A stretch of 64,000 nucleotides of DNA from Bufo bufo. Lineage: Eukaryota; Chordata; Amphibia; Anura; Bufonidae. The notes beneath the pieces are model-generated. The model was not told the DNA's origin. It ran no database searches and saw only the letters and a list, made by a program, of their open reading frames with translations. The stretch lies in NCBI RefSeq assembly GCF_905171765.1, contig NC_053391.1, positions 657,791,750 through 657,855,749 on the forward strand, written 5' to 3'. The position numbers were made by a program, and so were the translations under genes. How positions within the stretch are numbered: the first letter of the stretch is position 1; each line of letters begins with the position of its first letter. Below are positions 1 through 10,789 of this stretch, piece by piece.

Positions 1-470
1 GCCTGCCTAGAGGAGGAAGCGGCGGATGTCTCCTCCAGATCTTGGCTGGGCAGTAGCTGCTGACTGTCCTCTAGCAGCTCGTCCTCGCTGTATAGTGGAA
101 CTGAGCCCACAGCATACAATACTTCTGTGGCTGAGGGAACAGCAAAGGACAGAGGCAGGTTGAGGACAGGTGAGGGCACAGGGCCTGCTCCCAGCTAATG
201 CCAATAAAGGGTTGTGTCTGACGAACCCACCGACTGTTGGCTGGGGGTGTCTGATGTCACTTGGGATGACGTGGATGACTGAGTTAACCAATCAAGAACC
301 GCTGGGTTGCTGGTCAAGACACGACCGCTAGATGATACCGGGAGCTCAGGCCTCTCACTGTGACTCCTGCTGCCACGCCCCCTTACTCTGCTGCGACCTC
401 TGCTTGCGCCCGAAACATTCAGGCCTCTGCCACTCATCTGTGCATGGCCTGGCTCTTCTCTGCCTGACAT
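1..470 (-). pseudogene. hAT-associated N-terminal ORF, partial, one in-frame stop
   Basis: Starting at the ATG at 468-470 the frame reads MSGREEPGHAQ, then an Arg/Gly/Ser-rich tract, a stretch with VLDWLTQSS, and an acidic stretch (YSEDELLEDSQQ). A TAG at 195-197 interrupts it, and the same frame then stays open to the window edge. No zinc-finger or catalytic residues are visible in this part. I link it to the N-terminal region of frog hAT/ZBED-like transposases by remembered resemblance and by its position behind a hAT terminus. A longer start upstream near 491 would need a non-ATG codon. The broken frame suggests an inactive copy. Confidence 0.55.
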
Positions 471-514
471 ACTTGTAGCTAAACTACACAAATTAAATGG
501 AAATTAAAACACCC

Positions 515-2171
515 CTAAAAGCGACGAATATATTTTTCTTTTTGTACTTAAATAGTCCACTAAACGCTTTCACCACAATTAATTGCAGAAATGGACTGAG
601 AATATATTTTCTAGTAGTACTGAAATACGCTCCTATATGCTTTGACCAGAAAAAACTCAAACAGAGAAGTGCGTATTTATATTTCTTGAAGTACTGAAAT
701 ATGCCCCTATTCGCTTTCACCAAAAATAACTGCAACAGTGCAGTGCATATATTTTTTCTTTTTTTACTGTAATACACCCCTATAAGGTTTCACCAGAAAT
801 AACTGCAACAGTGAAGTGCGTATATATATTTCTGTTTTTAATGAAATACGCCCCTATACGCTTTAAACAGAAATAACTGCAACAGTGCAGTGCGTATATA
901 TTTTTCTTTTTTTACTGTAATATGCCCCTATACTCTTTTAACAAAAATAACTGCAACAGTGCAGTGCGTATATGTTTTTCTTTTTTTTATGAAATACGCC
1001 ACTATACGCTTTTACCAGAAATAACTGCAACAGTGCAGTGTGTATATATTTTTATTTTTCTAATGAAATATTGCCCTATACGCTTTCACCAAAAATAACT
1101 GCAACAGTGCAGTGTGTATATATTTTTCTTTTTTTTTACTGTAATACACCCCTATACGCTTTCAACAGAAATAACTGCAGAAGTGAAATGCGTATATATT
1201 TTTCTTGTTGGACTGAAATACGCCCCTATATGCTTTCACCAGAAATAACTGCATATATATATTTTTTTTTTTACTGCAATATGCCCCTATACGCTTTCAC
1301 CAGAAATAACTGCAACAGTGCAGTGCATATATATATATATATATTTTTTTTTTTATTAAATACGCCCCTATACGCTTTCAACAGAAATAACTGCAACAGT
1401 GCAGTGCATACATAAATTTCTTTTTTTACTGTAATACGCCCCTATACGCTTTCAGCAGAAATAACTGCAACAGTGCAGTGCGTATTTATTTTTATTTTTT
1501 TACTGTAATGCACCCCTATATGCTTTCACCAGAAATAACTGCAAAAGTGCAGTACGTATATATTTTTCTTGTTGGACTGAAATAGGCCACTATACGCTTT
1601 GACCAGAAAACAATCAAAAAGTAAAGTGCATATATATTTTTTTGTAGTTCAGAAATACGCCCCTATATGCTTTCATCAGAAATAACTGCAACAGTGCAGT
1701 GCGTATATATTTTTCTATTTTTACTGTAATACGCCCCTATACGCTTTCACCAGAAATAACTGCAACAGTGCAGTGCATATATTTTTTTTTTCTTGGACTG
1801 AAATACACCCCTATACGCTTTTATCAGAAATAACTGCAACAGTGCAGTGCGTATATATTTTTCTTGCTGGACTGAAATAGGCCACTATACGCTTTGACTA
1901 GAAAACAATCAAAGAGTGAAGTGAGTATATATTTTTCTTGTAGTTCTGAAATACGCCCCTATACACTTTCACCAGAAATAACTGCAACAGTGCAGTGCGT
2001 ATATATTTTTCTTGTTTTACTGAAATACGCCCCTGTACGCTTTCACCAGAAATAGCTGCAACAGAGCAGTGCGTATATATTTTTCTTGTTTTACTGAAAT
2101 ACGCCCCTATACACTTTCAACAGAAATAACTGCAGAAGTGAACTGAGAATATTTTTTTCTTGTCGTACTGA
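515..2171 (-). repeat. Minisatellite, about 74-bp unit, about 22 copies
   Basis: The core taactgcaacagtgcagtg recurs about every 74 bases (near 729, 803, 877, 951 and 1026), followed by an AT-rich spacer and cgcccctatacgctttcacc. Units differ by scattered substitutions and by T-run lengths. It lies between the hAT terminus and the ORF on the minus strand, so it occupies the element's 5' untranslated region. Confidence 0.9.
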
Positions 2172-2755
2172 ATAAGATACTAAGATATAAGCCAATAACA
2201 AAACACTTGCAGCCCGATAACAAAAAGCTGGAATGACAGAGCTTTTTAATGACTATTTGGATCCCAAATAATCGTTCCCTGCACTTGTAAATCACTTTCC
2301 TATCAATGTCCCTAGCGCCTTCTGACGTCTCTCCCTGCACTTAGATGCTGTGAAATGATTCCTATGCTTTCCCTGCACTTATAAATAATTTTTTCTGTCT
2401 TTTTTTTTTCCACAATGAGGTTTTTCCAATTGCTGTCCCTAGCGCCTTCACACGTCTGTCCCAGCACTCTGAACGCTGGAAAATGGCAGAATCTAAAATG
2501 GCTGCCATATTTATAGGGCTGTGACATTACAGGGCTGGCTGCTGATTAGCTGCATGCAGGCATGTCAATCTGGGTGATCCCGCCTTCCCAGAGTTTCTTG
2601 CCCCATGTCCTCAGTCCTCACATGTGTAGCCGCCATTTTAGGAAAATTGTGATTCGCTACCACGAAGCGCAAGAAAATTCGCATTCGTTGTGAATCAAAT
2701 TTTTCCGGAAATTCGTATTGAATTCCACTTCATCAGGTTCGATTTGCTCATCTCT
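2172..2755 (-). repeat. hAT terminal leader region
   Basis: Holds two related blocks (ctagcgccttctgacgtct near 2310 and ctagcgccttcacacgtct near 2437) and a terminus rich in ttcg/cgaa. A second diverged copy of this leader is at 45590-46046, in the same orientation relative to its terminus. A promoter for the minus-strand ORF would be expected here, but I see no clear one. Confidence 0.7.
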
Positions 2756-2756
2756 A

Positions 2757-3680
2757 ATCACAACCTTTTATTGTGGAGGTTGACGCGTCCAAAGTAGGGT
2801 TAGAAGCGGTCTTATCGCATGGTCCGTCACCTGGTAAATGGCATCCATGTGCATTTTTCTTAAAAAAACTCTCTGCCACAGAGAGAAATTACAATTTGGA
2901 TAAAAGAGAGTTGCTGGCCATTAAGTTGGCTTTTGAGGAGTGGCGTCATTGGTTGGAAGGGGCGATTCATCCGATCACGGTGTTCACAGATCACAAAAAT
3001 CTGGCTTACTTGGAATCGGCTAAACGACTGAACCCGAGGCAGGCCAGATGTTTTTTGTTTTTCACCAGATTCAATTTCATTGTCACTTATCATCCTGGGG
3101 TTAAGAATGTCAAGGCAGGTGCCTTGTCACGTAGTTTTCCTGGAGGTGGTGATTTTGAAAATACTGTCGGAGGGGGTGGTGATATCCGACCTAGAGGTGA
3201 AGGTGTTAGAGGCTCAGGTAGACGCTTCGGATTCTTGTCCCTCTGGGAGATTGTTCCATCTGAATTGCGTCACAAGGTGTTTAAGGAACATCACTGTACG
3301 GTTCTTACGGGACACTCTGGGAGCAGATCCACCGCTGACCTAATTTCTCTTAGATTTTGGTGGCGTAAGTGTGTTGACGATTATGTGTTAGCCTGAAGCA
3401 CTTGTGCACGAGCTAAGGTGACACATACTCGGCCTTCCGGATCTCTACTTCCGTTGCCCATCCCGTCCAGACCATGGACTCATTTATCCATGGATTTTAT
3501 CACTGATCTACCTAATTCTTCAGGAAAGAAAGTGATTCTGGTGGTAGTTGATCGTTTTAGTAAAATGGCGCACTTTATAGCATTGCCGGGCCTACCTAAT
3601 GCTAAAACTCTTGCACAAGTGTTTGTTGATAACATTGTGAAACTACATGGCATTCCCTCTGACCTAGTCTCGGATCATGA
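2757..3680 (+). pseudogene. pol: Ty3/gypsy pol relic: RNase H, zinc-binding and integrase start
   Basis: One frame reads an RNase H-like domain ([17 protein letters not shown], then [12 protein letters not shown] and HPGVKN followed by GALSRSF, where ADALSR is usual), then an integrase zinc-binding region ([16 protein letters not shown]), then the start of the integrase core (WTHLSMDFITDLP, VVVDRFSKMAHF). A TGA at 3394-3396 breaks the frame just before the CARAK cysteine, and the sequence leaves pol at about 3680 before the second catalytic Asp region is complete. The reverse transcriptase part is missing upstream, where the hAT element begins. It encodes no complete enzyme. Confidence 0.9.
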
Positions 3681-4195
3681 TCAAAGGTCAAACAAGCCGC
3701 GTCAAAACCAAGAGAGCAGAAAAGGTACTGGAGGAGCAAGCAGAGAATCGCCAGGACAAGCCGAAGTCAAACCAGGAGAGCACGCCAAGACCAGAGGATG
3801 AGACGGATGAGAAATCGGAAGCCAAGCAGGAACAAACAAACCAGGTGAGTATCGTGCAGGAAGGACCTCAATAACAGGCAATTCCATTTTATGTAGCACA
3901 AGGTCCAACCCCCTCTCTAATCAGCAAAGTGTCCGCACCTGGAACCTGGAATAGGAACCATTCAGCGGTCCAGGGGAGGAGATCCAGCATTACAGGTGAT
4001 GCATACATACACATAATGAACATATCCTAGTTGTATTGCAGAGTGAGGTCATGTTTTCTATTTAACCCCTTTGGCATGCAGGTATCAAGTGAAAACATCC
4101 AAAGGGGTTGAGTTTGCCAGATTGAAAGATAGGGAATCTCTGATCTTTCCTCAGACCTTGAAAAAATCCTATAGATGTCAAAAAAGTCAAAAAAG
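3681..4195. other. Unassigned repeat-like stretch with a splice-donor-like site
   Basis: The sequence follows directly on truncated integrase. A plus frame (3677-3874) is rich in Glu, Gln and Lys and looks low in information. At 3842-3852 caggtgagtat matches a strong 5' splice-site consensus. Wording near 3700-3960 resembles leader or LTR DNA of frog LTR elements by memory, but I cannot prove it. A short inverted motif (aacccctttgg / ccaaaggggtt) spans 4065-4110. Confidence 0.3.
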
Positions 4196-4199
4196 TCAA

Positions 4200-6004
4200 A
4201 AAAGCATACTGCAGAGGAGTTGGTGACACCGCAGGCCTGCTGCCACCTCCTCTTCTCCTCCTACTCCATCCTCTTCGCTAACCTCCTCGGCTGAGTCCTC
4301 TTCTGCTGCTGCGTCTTGCTCCACATCAACTGCACCCCCCTTAGCTCCCCAGGGGCTATTCCACATCCCGGATACGACAGTGTCACGCCGTCTTGGGGTT
4401 GACTTGCCTGAAAGCAGAGAGTCACACCGGACCAGCACTCCTGTCCGCCCTGAACGCACAGGTGGATCAGTGGCTGACTCCGCACCAACTGGAGATCGGC
4501 AAAGTGGTGTGTGACAACGGAAGCAATTTGTTGGCGGCATTGAATTTGGGCAAGTTGACACATGTGCCGTGCATGGCACATGTGTTGAATCTGATTGTAC
4601 AACGCTTTGTGCATAAGTACCCAGGCTTACAGGACGTCCTCAAGCAGGTCAGGAAGGTGTGTGGCCATTTTTAGGCGTTCCTACATGGACATGGCACACT
4701 TTTCAGATATTCAGCTGCGAAACAACATGCCAGTGAGGCGCTTGATTTGCGACAGCCTGACACGTTGGAATTCAACACTCCTAATGTTCGACCGCCTGCT
4801 CCAACAAGAAAAAGCCGTCAACGAGTATTTGTATGACCGAACAGCCTCTGCAGAGCTGGGTATTTTTTTGCCACGTTACTGGACGCTCATGCGCAATGCC
4901 TGTAGGCTCATGCGTCCTTTTGAGGAGGTGACAAACCTAGTCAGTCGCACCGAAGGCACCATCAGCGACATCATACCATTTTTTTTCTTCCTGGAGCGTG
5001 CCCTGCGAAGAGTGCTGGATCAGGCCTTAGATGAGCGTGAAGAGGAAGAGTTGTGGTCACCATCACCACCAGAAACATACTTATCAGCATCGCTTGCTGG
5101 ACCTACGGCAACGCTGGAAGAGGAGTCTGAGGAGTCAGAGGAGGAATGTGGCTTTGAGGAGGAGGAAGACCAACCACAGCAGGCATCCCAGGGTGCTCAT
5201 TGTCACCTATCTGGTACCCGTGGTGTTGTACGTGGCTGGGGGGAAGAACAGACCTTCAATGAGATCAGTGAGGACGAGGAATGGGACATGAGTAGCTCGG
5301 TATCCAACCTTGTGCAAATGGGGTCTTTCATGCGGTCATGCCTGTTGAGGGACCCTCGTATAAAAAGGCTGAAGGAGAACGACCTGTACTGGGTGGCCAC
5401 ACTACTAGACCCCCGGTATAAGCAGAAAGTGGCTGAAATGTTACCGAATTACCGGAAGTCGGAAAGGATGCAGCAGTTCCAAAACAAGTTAAAAAGTATG
5501 CTTTACACAGCGTATAAGGGTGATGTCATAGCACAACGGGAATCTAACAGGGGAAGAGGTGAAAGTAATCCTCCTCCTACCACAACCACGCCGGCAAGGA
5601 CAGGACGCTTTACAGATGTGTTGTTGATGGAGGACATGCAGAGCTTTTTAAGTCCTACGCATCGCCACAGCCCTTCGGGGTCCACCCTCAGAGAACGACT
5701 CGACCGACAGGTAGCAGACTACCTCGCCTTAACTGCAGATATCGACACTCTGAGGAGTGATGAACCCCTTGACTACTGGGTGTGCAGGCTTGACCTGTGG
5801 CCTGAGCAATCCCAATTTGCGATAGAACTTCTGGCCTGCCCCGCTTCAAGTGTCCTGTCAGAAAGGACCTTCAGCGCAGAAGGAGGTATTGTCACTGAGA
5901 AGAGAAGTCGCCTCGGTCAACAAAGTCTAGATTACCTCACCTTTATTAAGATGAATGAGGCATGGATCCCGAAGGGACTGACAGTGGGGGATGCATTTGA
6001 CTAA
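4200..6004 (+). pseudogene. hAT superfamily transposase, long but frameshifted
   Basis: Two overlapping plus frames give the central and C-terminal transposase. The first (4393-4674) holds KVVCDNGSNLLAAL and HVPCMAHVLNLIVQ, the RNase H-fold region with a catalytic Asp in CDNG and the CxxH-like PCMAH motif. The second (4595-6004, 469 residues) has LTRWNSTLLMFDRLL early, an acidic Ser/Glu insert near residues 170-220, and the hAT dimerisation domain at its end (LLACPASSVLSERTFSAEGG). A one-base-type shift near 4640-4674 separates the frames. The BED finger and N-terminus are missing or degraded before 4393. The C-terminal 469 codons are open, so decay is limited. Cut-and-paste transposase by family. 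Confidence 0.88.
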
Positions 6005-6660
6005 AAAAGGCCTGATGAGGTGCCTTGGGCTAAAAATGGTCCACACGCTGCTGTATTTAATCTCTGCATGCCGGATGACTTGCGTGACTTCTCCGCCACC
6101 AACTAGGGTTGAAGCCGCAATGTTTTAGTGCACTTTCTGCCTGGAAAACATCCATTTTTCCGGCCGCTGCTACAGCAGCGGCTGCAACGATACCTACTTT
6201 TTCAGGCATGTGTATATGCCTAATTTTTCTGGCCTCTGGTGCTGCACTGTGGCTGCAAAAACAAAACAAAAAAAAAGGCACATACATGTGTCAATTCCCC
6301 TTTGTGATCGTTACCTTGTTGTGGTGAAGGGGCTTGCGTATCACAATGAAGCGATCACCTCTATGAGTGTGTTGGCAATGTTGGCACACCCCAGATGATA
6401 AGGTCGTTGCTTCATTGTGAACAGACCAAAAGCGATCGGCTGGATAATTTTGCATAGAAAAAACATTAATTTTCTAGGCCAACAATGGGCCCACACTGCA
6501 GAATCATTGTTTTCTGGGTCACTTAACTGTCACTGAACTACCTCAGCACAACCATAGGCTTTGAAAAACCGCTATCGCCTGCAATCTCCCAAACGTGCGC
6601 ACGAGCACAGTCATCACTACACCAAGATTGACACATAGAGGAATAAAATTTATCATGAGT
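6005..6660 (+). mobile_element. hAT 3' non-coding tail
   Basis: Follows the transposase stop without interruption. It contains a GC-rich run (gccgctgctacagcagcggc, near-palindromic at 6161-6182) and no reading frame of note. A clear hAT terminus is not seen here; the next unit is the U2-like array. Confidence 0.5.
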
Positions 6661-6689
6661 GTGTCAACTATTGACAACTCTTTGCGGTT

Positions 6690-7125
6690 GTCTAAACTCT
6701 ATTCCATACACGTCCCCTGATAGGGGACGTAACAGGGATTAAACTGATAGGAATAGTACTACTTAACATACCACTGATATCGGGTGGCACCGTACATTGC
6801 ACGGCGCACACGCAGTGCCCTAAATTGGAAGTAAGAGGACCAACCAAGCATCTTTTTCCATCTCCTGGTTCCTAAAATCTATTCCATACACCGGCCCCTG
6901 ATAGGAGACGTAACAGGGATTAAACTGATAGGAATAGTACTACTTAACATACCACTCATATAGGGTAGCACAGTACATTGCACGGCGCACGCGCAGTGCC
7001 CTAAATTGGAAGTAAGAGGACCGATCAAGCATCTTTTTCCATCTCCCGATTCCTAAAATCTATTCCATACACCACACCGGCCCCTGAAAGGGGACAAAAC
7101 AGAGAATAAACTGGTAAGAACAGAT
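6690..7125 (-). repeat. Three tandem U2 snRNA-derived units, antisense to the plus strand
   Basis: On the minus strand three units (about 6690-6769 partial, 6782-6949, 6963-7125) follow the layout of U2 snRNA over nearly its full length. Shared marks are the branch-site recognition block (aagtagtac), tatcagtttaat, a degraded Sm-site region (gattttagg for gatttttgg), and an end resembling the U2 3' part (ggtgccac). Identity by eye is moderate, with the best part around attaaactgata. Unit spacing is about 181 bases. The third unit is closest to functional U2 in one stretch (taaactggtaagaacag) but is cut short by T/A runs. The units lie between two hAT fragments. Pseudogene-derived repeat, not a working gene. 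Confidence 0.72.
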
Positions 7126-7149
7126 TTTTTTAATTTAAAAAAAGAGGAC

Positions 7150-7640
7150 AGCCTCTGGGGAGCTGGGTATTTTTTTGCCGCGTTACTGAACGCTCATGCA
7201 CAATGGCTGTAGGCTCATGCGTCCTTTTGCGGAGGTGACAAACCTGGTCAGTCAAACCCAAGGCAACATCGTCGACCTCATCCCATATGCGTTTTTTCTG
7301 GAGCGTGCCCTGCGAAGAGTGCTGGTTCAGGCCGTAGATGAGCATGAAAAGGAAGAGTTGTGGTCACCATCACCACCAGAAGCAGCCTTGTCATCGTCGA
7401 TTGCTGGACCTGCGGCAACGCAGAGAGAGGAGTCTGAAGAAGAGGAGTCAGAGGAGGAAGGTGGCTCTGAGGAGGTGGAAGACCAATCATAGCAGGCGTC
7501 CCAGGGGGCTTGTTGTCACTTTTCGGGGACCCTTGGTGTTGTACGTGGCTGGGTGGAGGAAGAGACCTTCAATGACGTCAGTGAGGACAAGGAACGGGAC
7601 ATGGCTAGCTTGGTATCCAACCTTGTGCAAATGGGGAGTT
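7150..7640 (+). pseudogene. Second hAT transposase fragment
   Basis: Repeats residues found at 4840-5320 of the larger copy: the LMRPF.EVTNLVS motif, FFLERALRRVL, the SPSPPE acidic insert, and a later piece with DVSEDKERDMASLVSNLVQMG. A stop at 7489-7491 breaks it, and the dimerisation domain is absent. It begins abruptly after the U2-like array and ends in short gtttgcggttgt repeats. Confidence 0.85.
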
Positions 7641-8089
7641 TGCGGTTGTGCAAATGGACTGTTTGCGGTTGTTTGCGGTGCGTTAAACGGGGAGTTTGGT
7701 CTGTCAGAGTTTGGTCTGTCACTGTGAAGCGTAACCCTTACACTACCTGATCGATACAACATCATACCGGATGTTTTAAAGCACGTTATTCCAAACAATT
7801 TAGGAATGTTAGGTGATTTATGCCCTTTATGGATTAAAACCCGACTCTGCGTCAACTACGTAATTTTCCATGGGAGTTTTGCCATGAATCCCTCTCCGGC
7901 ATGCCACAGTCCAGGTGTTAGTCCCCTTGAAACAACTTTTCCATCACTATTGTGTCCAGAAAGAGTCCCTGTGGGTTTTAAAATTCGCCTACCTATTGAA
8001 GTCTATGGCGGTTCGCCCGTTCGCGAACATTTGCGGAAATTCGCGTTCGCCGTTCGCAAACGGAAAATTTTATGTTCGCGACATCTCTA
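7641..8089 (+). mobile_element. hAT 3' terminus (tgttcgcgacatctcta family)
   Basis: The stretch 7848-8089 closely matches 57668-57911, including ccatgggagttttgccatg and the final tgttcgcgacatctcta. The second copy has an 8-bp target duplication, which marks the end of this one at 8089. Internal half-palindromes (gttcgcgaac) are typical of this family's termini. Confidence 0.8.
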
Positions 8090-8090
8090 A

Positions 8091-8360
8091 TCCTGTACTG
8101 ATCCTGAGTTACATCCTGTATTTTACTCCAGAGCTGCATTCACTATTCTGCTAGTGGTCTCACTGTGTACATACATTATATTACATTACTTATCCTATAC
8201 TGATCCTGAATTACATACTGTATTATACTTCAGAGCTGCACTCACTATTCTGCTGGTGGAATCACTGCGTACATACATTACATTACTTATTCTGTACCGA
8301 TCCTAAATTATACCTGCAATATACTTCAGAGCTGTACTCACTATTCTGCTGGTAGAATAC
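8091..8360. repeat. Tandem repeat, about 100-bp unit, about 2.7 copies
   Basis: The block gagctgcactcactattctgct occurs with small changes at 8131, 8233 and 8329, preceded by tactgatcctga and followed by gtacatacatta. It begins directly after the hAT terminus. Confidence 0.85.
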
Positions 8361-8643
8361 CAGAAGAAGTAGCAGAGGGCACAGCGAACAACATCATAGA
8401 AAGCTGTAAATTGACGCACATTGGAAGAGGCTTATTAACAGTGGAAAGCCCCTTTAATACTTTTTTGGATTATAATCTAGGCTATGCCATGTAGGTGTTA
8501 TAGTGAGTTGCGATCAGCTTCAATGTCATACAATCTATCAAATCCCTCATTTCTAAAAAAAATGTTGTCTACTTTCATAATCCTGCAACAAAATATACTG
8601 CTACCCAAATATGTTCTCAATCCCGTCACTGTCTTAACCCAAC
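8361..8643. other. No gene or recognised repeat
   Basis: AT-rich sequence with no convincing frame or repeat on either strand. Confidence 0.5.
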
Positions 8644-9491
8644 TAGAGATGAGTTCTGAGATCAGTTTATGAAATTCGTTCACGCTTCATTTACTGGTAA
8701 AAGGTGAATTGCGTTATGGATTCCGTTACCACGGACCATAACTCAATTCTATGACGGAATGCCTATAAAGTTATAATAGAAGTCTATTAGAGGACTCCCC
8801 TGCATAAGGCTACTTTCAAACTAGCATTTTTGCTGGATCCGGCAGGGTTCAACAAAAAAGCTTCCGTTACTGATAATACAACCATCTGCATCTGTTATGA
8901 ACGGATCCGGTTGTATTATATTTAACATTGCCAAGACAGATCCGTCATTAACTCCATTGAAAGTTAATGGAGGACGGATCAGTTTTCTATTGTGGCAGAT
9001 TGCCAGAGAAAGCAGATCCGTCCCCATTGACTTGCATTGGGGGACATGACATCTTGATCCGCATCCCAGGACGGAAAGCAAACTACAACATGTAGCGGTT
9101 TGCTCTCCAGTATGGAAACACAACTAAACGGAACGCAATGCATTTTGGAGCACTCTGTTCTGTTCAGTTCAGTTTTGTCCCCATTGACAATGAATGGGGA
9201 CAAAACTGAAGCATTTTTTTCCGGTATTGAGCCCCTATGACGGATCTCAATACCGGAAAACTAAAACGCTAGTGTAAAAGTAGCCTAACAGAAACGGGAC
9301 GGATCCGTTTTGCAGCCCATAGACTTCTATTATGACGGAATGAATAACGGAATGCCTCTAAAGGCATTCCGTTATGCATTCAGTCAAAAAATTGCGTTAT
9401 GGTCCGTTTTAACGGAATTCATAACGCAATTTCCTTTTACCAGTAAACGAAGCGTGAACAAATTTCTAAATATGAAATTCGCTCATCTCTA
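8644..9491. mobile_element. hAT MITE with 8-bp target duplication
   Basis: Ends are tagagatgag and ctcatctcta. Flanks are aacccaac (8636-8643) and aacccatc (9492-9499), matching 7 of 8. The arms hold runs such as ttgcgttatgg and ccgttatg in inverted order. It is interrupted by a smaller MITE at 8808-9285. Confidence 0.8.
8808..9285. mobile_element. Harbinger-like MITE, TAA target duplication, nested
   Basis: Ends are ggctactttcaaactagc and gctagtgtaaaagtagcc, flanked by taa (8805-8807 and 9286-9288). The interior is rich in ggatcc-type inverted motifs. PIF/Harbinger is inferred from the 3-bp TWA duplication. Confidence 0.75.
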
Positions 9492-9522
9492 AACCCATCA
9501 GCTCAGCTAGAATCATAATATA

Positions 9523-10459
9523 CAGTACAGACCAAAAGTTTGGACACACCTTCTCATTCAAAGAGTTTTCTTTATTTTCATGACTATGAAAATAGTAGAT
9601 TCACACTGAAGGCATCAAAACTATGAATTAACACATGGAATTATATACATAACAAACAAGTGTGAAACAACTGAAAATATGTCATATTCTAGGTTCTTCA
9701 AAGTAGCCACCTTTTGTTTTGATTACTGCTTTGCACACTCTTGGCATTCTCTTGATGAGCTTCAAGAGGTAGTCCCCTGAAATGGTTTTCACTTCACAGG
9801 TGTGCCCTGTCAGGTTTAATAAGTGGGATTTCTTGCCTTATAAATAGGGTTGGGACCATCAGTTGCGTTGAAGAGAAGTCAGGTGGATACACAGCTGATA
9901 GTCCTACTGAATAGACTGTTAGAATTTGCATTATGGCAAGAAAAAAGCAGCTAAGTAATAAAAAACTAGTGGCCATCATTACTTTAAGAAATGAAGGTCA
10001 GTCAGTCAGCCGAAAAATTGGGAAAACTTTGAAAGTAAGAGCTATTTGACCATGAAGGAGAGTGATGGGGTGCTGCGCCAGATGACCTGGCCTCCACAGT
10101 CACCGGACCTGAACCCATTTGAGATGGTTTGGGGTGAGCTGGACCGCAGAGTGAAGGCAAAAGGGCCAACAAGTGCTAAGCATCTCTGGGAACTCCTTCA
10201 AGACTGTTGGAAGACCATTTCAGGGGACTACCTCTTGAAGCTCATCAAGAGAATGCCAAGAGTGTGCAAAGCAGTAATTAAAGCAAAAGGTGGCTACTTT
10301 GAAGAACCTAGAATATTACATATTTTCAGTTGTTTCACACTTGTTTGTTATGTATATAATTCCACATGTGTTAATTCATAGTTTTGATGCCTTCATAGTC
10401 ATGAAAATAAAGAAAACTCTTTGAATGAGAAGCTGTGACCAAACTTTTGGTCTGTACTG
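9523..10459 (+). mobile_element. Tc1/mariner element, internally deleted, TA duplication
   Basis: Starts cagtacagaccaaaagtttg and ends with its inverse, flanked by TA (9521-9522 and 10460-10461). Inverted repeats are long, about 270 bases, and extend into the transposase 3' coding sequence. A deletion joins the N-terminal coding part to the C-terminal part. Confidence 0.93.
9933..10310 (+). pseudogene. Tc1-like transposase remnant, catalytic centre deleted
   Basis: The ATG at 9933 opens MARKKQLSNKKLVAII, the start of the helix-turn-helix DNA-binding domain. After a junction near 10036-10046 a different frame gives WPPQSPDLNPFEMVWGEL, the last catalytic Glu region, then the usual C-terminal KRMPRVCKAVIKAKGG. 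Both catalytic Asp regions are gone, so no activity is possible. The usual protein is about 340 residues; about 120 codons remain. Confidence 0.9.
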
Positions 10460-10461
10460 TA

Positions 10462-10789
10462 CATTGCAGTGAACACCATTACATTGGACCACAGCAAAGT
10501 GTACTGAACCAGAAGGGACTCCAGGGCAATGTGGAATCTAGCCACATGAGAGCTGATAGGAAACCAGCAGAATTTTAAATATAACCTGCCCAATCAGTGA
10601 CAAGGAGTATATACTGTAGCACATACTGTAGGCATCTGAAATGGGGTCAAGATAAAAGAGAGGTCCTGCTCAGGTTAGCCTCCTCCTGAATCATGGCCAG
10701 TTTAGACAGTTTCAGGTTTCCCTTTGTCTTCAGGCAAAATCTAATAGCTCACTGGTTATTGGGAAAGAGAAGAGATTCTAATGAAAATT
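10462..10789. other. No gene recognised
   Basis: Mixed-composition sequence, no frame with known motifs. The text from about 10680 begins to resemble the first unit of the following duplication. Confidence 0.4.

Larger units (their letters stand above)
1..2755 (-). mobile_element. hAT element, 5' portion, running off the left window edge
   Basis: Read on the minus strand, a terminus with agagatgagcaaatcgaac begins at about 2755. A GC-poor leader, a 74-bp tandem array and the start of a hAT-type ORF follow. The right-hand neighbour is gypsy pol sequence starting directly at 2757, so this element seems to have jumped into an older gypsy copy. The other terminus and target duplication lie outside the window. 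The same ending (gctcatctcta) recurs at 9491 and 46046. Seen: layout and terminus. Inferred: superfamily, from the terminus and the ORF style. Confidence 0.72.

Noticed and set aside
1038..1415. Plus-strand 125-codon frame
   Set aside because: Lies wholly in the 74-bp minisatellite; composition follows the repeat.
3677..3874. Host exon ending in the gtgagt donor at 3844
   Set aside because: Low-complexity Glu/Gln frame next to truncated pol, no acceptor that fits; kept only as a splice-like motif.
4196..4614. Minus-strand frames of 127 and 117 codons
   Set aside because: Antisense shadows of the hAT transposase.
6690..7125. Working U2 snRNA genes
   Set aside because: Many substitutions including the Sm site, and units are truncated or fused.
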